This document shows positions 1-5,556 of a stretch of 14,003 nt of DNA, in pieces. The stretch comes from Ureaplasma sp. GTDB taxonomy: Bacteria > Bacillota_I > Bacilli_A > Mycoplasmatales > Mycoplasmoidaceae. The stretch is taken from positions 1 to 14,003 of the forward strand of contig JAHHTF010000019.1 in assembly GCA_020024775.1 (NCBI GenBank), written 5' to 3'. The first letter of the stretch is position 1; each line of letters opens with the position of its first letter. The notes beneath the pieces are model-generated. The model did no database searches. It saw only the letters and a list, made by a program, of their open reading frames with translations, and had not been told where the DNA came from. The translations under genes were made by a program, and so were the position numbers.

Positions 1-13
1 TAATAAAAATTAT

Positions 14-28
14 TTGAATTCTATTCAA
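14..28. repeat. Short inverted repeat upstream of the DUF262 gene
   Basis: TTGAAT and ATTCAA form a perfect 6-bp inverted repeat with a 3-base spacer. It lies just upstream of the putative -10 element of the following gene, where an operator could sit. In DNA this AT-rich such a short palindrome may be chance, so a regulatory role is only a suggestion. Confidence 0.25.
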
Positions 29-42
29 TATCTCTTATTTTA

Positions 43-51
43 TGCGATAAT
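43..51 (+). promoter_or_regulatory. Putative extended -10 promoter of the DUF262 gene
   Basis: TGCGATAAT matches the extended -10 form TGnTATAAT except for one base. Transcription would begin near position 58, giving a leader of about 30 bases before the ATG at 87. No convincing -35 box is seen, which is usual for mollicute promoters. The leader carries AAGGGG at 71-76, a good Shine-Dalgarno sequence ten bases before the start codon. Confidence 0.45.
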
Positions 52-86
52 TAAATATTGTTATGACGAAAAGGGGATAATTTAAT

Positions 87-1796
87 ATGAAAAATGTCGA
101 ATATAATTCAAAAGATTTATCAGTAGTTATTAAGGCTGTTAAGAACTCAGAATATGTAGTTCCTAACTTCCAAAGAGAGTTTGTTTGAGATGCACAAAAA
201 ATTGTTGATTTCTTAAATTCAATTTTGAAGAATGAACCATTCGGAACAATCATTGTTTGAAAACCAGATGAAGAAGAATTAATCGAAACAAGAAATGAAA
301 TCATCAAAACAATCAACCAAACAAATAACAATTTGGTTGGGAGTGGTTCAACTTACTATATTGTTGATGGACAACAAAGATTAACATCAATGTTTTCAAT
401 TTTGAATTCTAAAATACTAAGAGATTTAAATCCTAAAATTGTTTCTAAACCAGTTAAGTCGATCAGAACTGTTTTAAACAAAATCTACTTTGATTCTAAA
501 CATCAAATGTTTGTGGCTATAACCCAAAAAGAGTTTAAGAATAGCCCAAATAGATATATTCCAATCTATCACTCTATTCATGGGTTTGATGAATGAGGTA
601 AATTGAAATCAGATAAAGATGATGCTATCATAACACCTGAACAATTAGACTCAATCACTGAATTCGTAAGAATGCCATTGGACAGTGTAAAAGTAGGAGA
701 AATTAGATTGAATGGCCATTCATTAGATGAAACCATTGATATATTCAACAAAATCAATACAGGCGGAAAACCATTAAGTAACTTTGAAGTAATCAACGCT
801 AAATGAACTGGTCAGGAAATCTGCTTAGAAGATGAATTAGGAAACATTATTAAAGAACATAACCAATTAGAAAAACTTAATATCTCAGTAATCTCAGATT
901 CATTCTTTTTAATATTAGGAACACTAAAACATAAGCTAAACTGAGTTAACTTCAAAGGTAAAGATAAAACGTTGATTTCAAGTGAAGACAAACTAAAATT
1001 CCCAGTTGCAGATAATATTGATATCATACAATCAGAATTCAATAAATTCAAAACAATATTTAATAAAGTCTGTGACTTCTTATTTAATGATTTACATTTT
1101 TCTATTAAAACATTACCATCTGAAATTATCTTTAAATGGTTATCAGTCTTTTATTATAAACGTGCATGCCCCGAAGCAAACCAAATCAAACTAATTAAGA
1201 AATACATTGCTTTAATTAGTTTAAATAAACATTATTCAAGTTCAACCTCTGGTAAGCTAAAAGATGATTTAGAATTCATTAATCTTTTATTAGAAGATGA
1301 TTATGAATCTAAAGTAAATAAATACTTTAATAATTACTTCACTAAACTTGAATTTGATGATAAAACAATTCAAGAAACTTCTTATAAAGAAAACTCAATG
1401 TTATCTAAATTCTTATTACATACATTGCAATTAAATTCAGTTGATCTAAAAACAGAAATTAGTTTTATTGATAATGATGAATTTGAAGTTTGTCTTTTAT
1501 TCCAAAGAGATATTAGAAATTCCTTTGATAAAAAATATTCTGATGTATATGGTGATGATATCAATTCGTTTGCTAACATCGTTTTATTATCTAAGAATAC
1601 TAAGAAACTAATTGAATCTAAAAAACCAAGTAATTACTATCGTGACTTTGTAAAAGAAAACAATAATATTAATAGTTGTTTAGAAAAATCTTTCATTAGT
1701 ATTCAAAAATTAAACGAAGATGATAAATATGAAGAATTCATCAAAGACAGAAGTGAAAAAATCGCTTATTACATTAACAACACTTATTTAAGATAA
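87..1796 (+). CDS. DUF262/DUF1524 (GmrSD-like) protein with degenerate HNH domain
   Basis: A 569-residue protein, continuous only if UGA is Trp (for example W34 in the motif VPNFQREFVW). The N-terminal DUF262 domain shows VPNFQR (residues 25-30), the nucleotide-handling motif VDGQQRLTS (93-101) and IFNKINTGGKPLS (219-231), all diagnostic. In the GmrSD family DUF262 binds or hydrolyses nucleotide and a C-terminal DUF1524 HNH domain cuts modified phage DNA. The DUF1524 region is recognisable here (EVCLLFQR at about 467-474, DINSFANIVLLSKNT at 491-505, and a C-terminal Arg-rich helix). However, the usual His of the EVxHIFPR-type motif aligns with Leu470, and the Asn of the TNRKI-type motif aligns with Lys506. 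DNA cleavage is therefore doubtful. The start is supported by AAGGGG at 71-76. The gene stands alone, next to other defence genes. The family call is firm; the loss of activity is inferred from an alignment made by eye. Confidence 0.88.
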
Positions 1797-1797
1797 T

Positions 1798-1831
1798 ATA
1801 AAAACCACACTTGCTTGAGTGTGGTTTTTAT
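1798..1831. terminator. Bidirectional rho-independent terminator
   Basis: A 14-bp perfect stem (1798-1811 with 1818-1831) around a 6-base loop contains the core ACCACACT/AGTGTGGT and has T-runs on both strands. It begins two bases after the DUF262 stop codon and ends just before the stop codon of the convergent SHOCT gene, so it can end both transcripts. Confidence 0.93.
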
Positions 1832-1833
1832 CA

Positions 1834-2361
1834 TTAATTACTCATCCCTAATTCTTGATTTCTAAGATGTTTATATTCTTCATCAGAAATCAAATTATTA
1901 TCTTTCATATCTTGAAGTTTTTGTAAATGTTGTTTCATATTATCTAATGGATCAATTGGATTATTAACTATATTGGTTCCAACATTATTATTACTTGGTT
2001 CATTATTATTATTTATCATGGTTTTTAAGAAACCATATAAAACAAATCCAGAAATAAACATCGAGAAAAATATCATGATTCCACATACTAATATTCTCTG
2101 ATTATCTAAATCATTATTTAGATCACCATAATATATAAAACAAAATATTGATGTTGTTATCATAATAGGTATTCCGAAGCAATATGCTATGATAGTTACA
2201 ATCATAAAGATAAATTGAAATACAAATGTAGCATTAGTTGCACTATCAGTTGGAGTTGCAAATACTATAGTCAATTCACATATCATGCTAACAAGAGCTA
2301 TTGCTGCAATAACACTTCCTGCTAGATCTAGCTTTCTTAAACTAATTAGTTTCTCTTTCAT
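1834..2361 (-). CDS. Multi-pass membrane protein with C-terminal SHOCT domain, third gene of the Pycsar-like operon
   Basis: A 175-residue protein. Residues about 12-35, 46-80 and 88-113 are strongly hydrophobic, giving three or four membrane helices. An Asn-rich linker (about 116-138) leads to a short C-terminal helix pair, LQKLQDMKDNNLISDEEYKHLR, at about 146-167. Its pattern (hydrophobic heptads, then G/N-LIS-DEEY) is typical of SHOCT, an oligomerisation domain common on small membrane proteins. The ATG start is preceded by AAAGGA, and it lies inside the end of the upstream effector gene (20-base overlap), which implies translational coupling. Its function is unknown. Position suggests a role with the cyclase and effector, perhaps as a membrane partner or a restraint, but it could be an unrelated housekeeping membrane protein carried in the same operon. 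Confidence 0.82.
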   Translation of the reverse strand: MKEKLISLRKLDLAGSVIAAIALVSMICELTIVFATPTDSATNATFVFQFIFMIVTIIAYCFGIPIMITTSIFCFIYYGDLNNDLDNQRILVCGIMIFFSMFISGFVLYGFLKTMINNNNEPSNNNVGTNIVNNPIDPLDNMKQHLQKLQDMKDNNLISDEEYKHLRNQELGMSN

Positions 2362-2857
2362 GGTTATTCCTTTTGGTGATAAAGCACTTTAGAAAAGTTA
2401 TTGAAATAGGAAAGCACAGACAGAATATTGATCATTTATACAAATTGTATTTTTCTTTTAAAATTTTTGAATTTACAATAATTTGTTCTTTGATATTTTC
2501 TAATGTAATAAGTCCATTTAATTCTTCAATATTTTCTAAATTTGCATAATCATTAAAATATTTACTCCTATTGGCTGGTTTTAATCTTGGAATCAATATT
2601 TTAATAATCAAAGCAGATGATGAAACTGGTATAGCTAAAAGCAACAACAAAATCAAATAAAGATTATTATGATAAAAACTAGCAAGACCACCTGAGATAG
2701 TTAATATTATCCCAACCAACATGGTGTTGATTGCTAGAATGATTCCTGCTTTTTGAAATAATGATGATAATTCATTTTTAATAACATTATATTCAGCTAT
2801 AAATATATCTCTGTTTGAATTATCATTATTATCATGAATACAATTTAACTTTTCCAA
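2342..2857 (-). CDS. pycTM: PycTM-like membrane effector of a Pycsar system
   Basis: A 171-residue membrane protein. An amphipathic N-terminal region leads into LFQKAGIILAINTMLVGIIL (residues 33-52, first membrane helix, with the Lys-Ala pair typical of PycTM/DUF5706 proteins). A second helix at 66-89 ends in the family-like PRLKP. A conserved-looking segment with NSKILKEKY (about 129-137) follows, then a third helix at about 142-160 (WSIFCLCFPISITFLKCFI). Codon 142 is TGA, so a standard-code reading loses this last helix. The start is TTG at 2857, chosen because AGGAG lies six bases upstream and no earlier or nearby in-frame ATG exists. The gene overlaps the cyclase gene by 29 bases and the SHOCT gene by 20. 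In Pycsar, PycTM effectors bind the cyclic pyrimidine nucleotide and break membrane integrity in infected cells. The assignment rests on the topology, motifs and cyclase partner. Confidence 0.76.
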
Positions 2858-3443
2858 ATTTAGCTCCTAATTTTAAATATATTTCTTTTGATTTTCCTCA
2901 ATCTTGCAAATCAATCTTATTCAAATTTTCTTTTCCAATGGTATCAATAGAAATAATTATCTTTGAATTTTTAAATGATATCCCATTCATCTTTTTTGTA
3001 TATGAAACAACATTACCAAAATAAACTAATTGTTTACTACCATTTTTCTTAAATCCAAATGCTGAATATAATTCTTCTCCATATCTAATTGAAATCGTAG
3101 ATCTTATCTTATGTTCTGCATCAATTTTTACAATTAAATTATTCAATTCTTTTAAACATTTCTTAACAGCTGCAAGTCTTGGGATGTCATTAACATTATC
3201 TTTATCAAATGGATATAATCCGAAAATTCCATCTCCTTGGATGTCAATATTTTTAAATCCATTCTTAGAAAATATCTCATAGGAAGAATTTAAAAATTCA
3301 GAGTATATTGTTAGTAATTTATTTTTTGATGCACCATCGTTTAACTCTGTGCTATTTCTAATATCTATAAAAAAACAAATTACTTTAGTTGTTTCTAATT
3401 CATCTTTGCTAACATTAGCTTCAGATTTTAATTCATTTTTCAT
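2829..3443 (-). CDS. pycC: Small class III nucleotidyl cyclase, PycC-like
   Basis: A 204-residue protein, almost entirely one class III (adenylate/guanylate cyclase type) catalytic domain. FFIDIRNSTEL (24-34) supplies the first metal-binding Asp (D27) and DIQGDGIFGLYPF (67-79) the second (D71). SIRYGEELYSAFG (118-130) and VYFGNVVSYTKKM (140-152) match the later core strands and helix. No sensor, HAMP or membrane segment is present. That, together with the overlapping membrane effector gene, argues for PycC of Pycsar, which makes cCMP or cUMP on phage infection, rather than for a signalling adenylate cyclase. In the last motif Ser147 and Lys151 stand where classical enzymes have Asn and Arg. 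The true end is at 2829: two in-frame TGA codons (W182 and the last residue W204) extend it beyond the standard-code stop. The nucleotide it makes cannot be read from the sequence. Confidence 0.8.
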
Positions 3444-3475
3444 ATTTACCTACCTAAAACAATTAATTGTATAAT

Positions 3476-3481
3476 ATTATA
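3476..3481 (-). promoter_or_regulatory. Putative -10 box of the Pycsar-like operon
   Basis: On the minus strand this reads TATAAT. Transcription would start about 25 bases before the ATG at 3443, whose leader carries a weak GGTAGGT Shine-Dalgarno sequence. The -35 region (TGTAAA near 3504-3499) is a poor match. It faces away from the promoter at 3532, so the two operons share a short divergent control region. Confidence 0.45.
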
Positions 3482-3531
3482 TATTTCTTTTATGAAATTT
3501 TACATATTACATTATTAAACAAATAATGCGA

Positions 3532-3537
3532 TATAAT
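3532..3537 (+). promoter_or_regulatory. Putative -10 box of the four-gene operon
   Basis: TATAAT, preceded by TGCGA, gives transcription from about 3544 and a leader of roughly 115 bases before the ATG at 3661. A second weaker candidate, TATAAA at 3626-3631, would give a leader of about 20 bases. I cannot decide between them from sequence alone. Confidence 0.4.
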
Positions 3538-3541
3538 TAAT

Positions 3542-3634
3542 ATGTTATCCTTTGCATGATTATTTGAAGTTAATTATGAATATAGTCGACATATATCATA
3601 CTTAATTTGAAACAATGATGTTGAGTATAAATAA
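3542..3634 (+). CDS. Possible 30-residue small ORF in the leader of the four-gene operon
   Basis: ATG to TAA, open only when two TGA codons are read as Trp. The peptide begins MLSFAWLFEVNY and contains three Tyr and two Trp in its central part. It has no Shine-Dalgarno sequence and begins almost at the predicted transcription start, so it would need leaderless translation or a different promoter. It may be chance. It is recorded because it fills most of the otherwise empty leader. Confidence 0.15.
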
Positions 3635-3660
3635 AATTTTTACATTCAAAGAGAGTTATA

Positions 3661-4218
3661 ATGGAAACAAAATTTATATTAATTCTTGAGGGATCTGATG
3701 ATTTAAAAGTTTGAAATAAAATTTTGGAAGTTAATAATCCTAAAGATGAATTTTTTCTAATACCATCAGGTGGGACAAACATAGGTCCATTATTTAAGGC
3801 AATCATAAGAGTCTTAGAACAAACAAAATCAGATTATCTTCAATTTAAATACATTGTCTTAGTAGATGAAGACGAGCAAGGAAGAGGTTATATAAAAACC
3901 ATAAAAGAGTTAATTGAAAAGAAAGAGCTATTAACACTAAATGAAAATATCATATTAATAACATTAAAAGACTTAAATGTACCATATGCAGAAAGAACCA
4001 AAAAAGGAAACAATATCTTATTCCCCTTTACATCAAATGAACATGATGATGAAAATATAATCGAAATAGAACAATTATGTACAAATGAATATTTTGATGA
4101 AACAGACAAAAGAAAAACTGATTTGGGTATCTTCTTGGAACGTTATAATAGAAATGATGATAAATTTTCTGTAGCCAATAATGCTTTCAAAGAATTATTA
4201 GAGATCACTAAAAAATAA
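3661..4218 (+). CDS. TOPRIM-domain protein, first gene of a four-gene putative defence operon
   Basis: A 185-residue protein with the two TOPRIM signatures: ILILEGSDDLKVW (6-18) with the catalytic-type Glu10, and IVLVDEDEQGR (65-75) with the DxD pair Asp69/Asp71. TOPRIM folds use these acids to hold magnesium in nucleases (OLD family, RNase M5), primases and topoisomerases. The hydrophobic strand before each motif and the length fit a free-standing TOPRIM domain with a short helical tail, and no ATPase is fused to it. W18 is encoded by TGA, so the start lies well before the first ATG-like codon of the standard-code frame. The start has only a weak AAAGAGAG sequence upstream. The next gene follows after 13 bases, so the four genes are probably transcribed together. 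The role is inferred: a nuclease or nucleotide-processing partner. Confidence 0.75.
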
Positions 4219-4231
4219 GGAATTAAAACAT

Positions 4232-4888
4232 ATGGCAAAATATGAATTTATTCATAAATCAGAATACAAAAAGTATTCAAAAGAATTATGGGACTCAATA
4301 AGATGATTACAAAATCAATTTAGACCATTTCTAAAATTTGATCCAAAATTAATCGGTAGTACAAGATACAGATTAGTAACCAAATTGGGGAATGAGTCTG
4401 AATTTGATTTCGATATCTCTTTAATAATCACTAAAAACAAAAACAAATGAGATGAAAATAAAATAAGAAATACTATATTCTCAAAATTGCAAAAGTATGC
4501 AGGAAATCATAAAAATTTCCACAACAACATTGATAATGATAGTAAATCAATGAAATTAAAATATATGATAAATAAAAATAAGGACAGCAACCCAATTTTT
4601 AAAATAGAAATAGCTATTTTCATGAAAATTGAAAATGAATGGAACATATTGAAATTTAACAAAAAAGAGAATCTTTGCATTTGAAATAATGAAAATGTAG
4701 AGGACATTTATGAACTTCAACAAGAATTCACAAAAATAAAGAAAATGGGCAAATGACAAGAATTCAAAGATTTGTTCTTAGAAAAGAAAAATCATCACCA
4801 TCATCATACTCAAAATAATGAAAAACCAACAACATTATCCATTTACAAAGAAACTGTTAAAGAGCTTTATGACAAATATAACAAATAA
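4232..4888 (+). CDS. Polymerase-beta-type nucleotidyltransferase
   Basis: A 218-residue protein with the nucleotidyltransferase signature LIGSTRYRL (40-48; Gly42-Ser43), then EFDFDISLII (57-66) with the metal-binding pair Asp59/Asp61. A likely third acid is Glu126, in the strand FKIEIAIFM (123-131). This pattern is shared by CD-NTases, MNT antitoxins and other Pol-beta-fold enzymes, and I cannot place it more finely. A run of five His (188-192) links the core to a short C-terminal helix. The start has AAGGA at 4217-4221, overlapping the stop codon of the TOPRIM gene. The last 20 bases overlap the next gene, an arrangement usual for enzyme/toxin pairs. By context it may modify the HEPN protein (as MntA does HepT) or make a nucleotide signal. 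Neither is shown by the sequence. Confidence 0.74.
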
Positions 4889-5555
4889 AATAAATAGCTT
4901 TATCGATAAAATAAATGGGGGTGAGGATAAAGATGAAATTATAAAACGAGTAAAATATAAAGGCCTTTATATTTTAGAAAGAATTTATTCATTTCTTGAA
5001 TCTGAAAATATCTCAGAAATTACATGAAATAAAATTAATTCGATTTTTGTTTATGACAAAAGAATAAGAAATCTATTATTTAAATACATAGCATTAATCG
5101 AAGAATACTATCGTGCTATACTATATAACAATTGGGTCGATGATGAAGAAAAATGTACAAAACTAGAGAAAACTAATTTTAATCAGTTGATTTCTAAATT
5201 AAAAGAAAATAATGTCATCAACAGTAATAAAGAAGAAACATTAATGAAAATCAAATCCTTAAGAAACAATTGTTGTCATCATTCATTTATATTATTAAAT
5301 AATAACCAGATAAATAATAAGACCATTGAAAACATAATATTAATGAAAGAATTATTGCCTGAACCAAAAATTCAAAATACTTTTGTAGAAGAATTAATAA
5401 ATGCAGAAACAAAATCAATTGACCCACAAAAATACAAAAACACTGAATTTGACTTGGTTGATTCTATTAAATTATCAAAGAACAAGTTAATTAAAGAAAA
5501 ACTAGTGGATTTTAGTGCAACAAGAAACAGATCTAAAAGAAAGCATTGGCAATAA
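4869..5555 (+). CDS. Abi_2/HEPN-like protein, probable abortive-infection RNase
   Basis: A 228-residue mostly helical protein. Residues 56-85 (INSIFVYDKRIRNLLFKYIA, then LIEEYYRAIL) resemble the F/Y-D-R-x-L-R...IE...R core of the Abi_2 (AbiD/AbiF) family. SLRNNCCHHSF (130-140) holds an R-x4-H motif (Arg132, His137), the RNase signature of HEPN domains, at the expected distance downstream. HEPN proteins of this kind cut RNA and stop growth or phage replication. The ATG at 4869 is preferred: it gives a 20-base overlap with the nucleotidyltransferase gene and has AAAGAG just upstream, whereas the in-frame ATG at 4818 would overlap by 71 bases without a Shine-Dalgarno sequence. W53 is TGA. The next gene begins one base after the stop codon. 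The C-terminal third (about 160-228) is charged and unrecognised. Confidence 0.7.
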
Positions 5556-5556
5556 T

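Noticed and set aside
35..331. 98-residue minus-strand ORF at the window start
   Set aside because: It lies antisense to the DUF262 gene, whose motifs are clear in the plus strand. It has no ribosome-binding site or recognisable domain.
2829..3443. Housekeeping adenylate cyclase
   Set aside because: It lacks any sensor, regulatory or membrane module, is co-translated with a membrane effector and sits in a defence island, so PycC is the better fit. Its substrate still needs to be measured.
4793..4807. His run as a cloning tag
   Set aside because: It is internal, five residues long, and within a natural AT-rich gene with UGA-Trp codons. No vector sequence is nearby.
4818..4868. Upstream ATG (4818) as start of the HEPN gene
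   Set aside because: It has no ribosome-binding sequence and would overlap the previous gene by 71 bases. The ATG at 4869 has AAAGAG upstream and a 20-base overlap like that of other gene pairs here.
4232..5555. CBASS system (CD-NTase plus effector)
   Set aside because: The nucleotidyltransferase has the general Pol-beta motif, but no Cap2/Cap3 gene or nucleotide-binding effector (SAVED, CARF, TIR or patatin) is seen next to it. The partner is Abi_2/HEPN-like, so CBASS is not supported.
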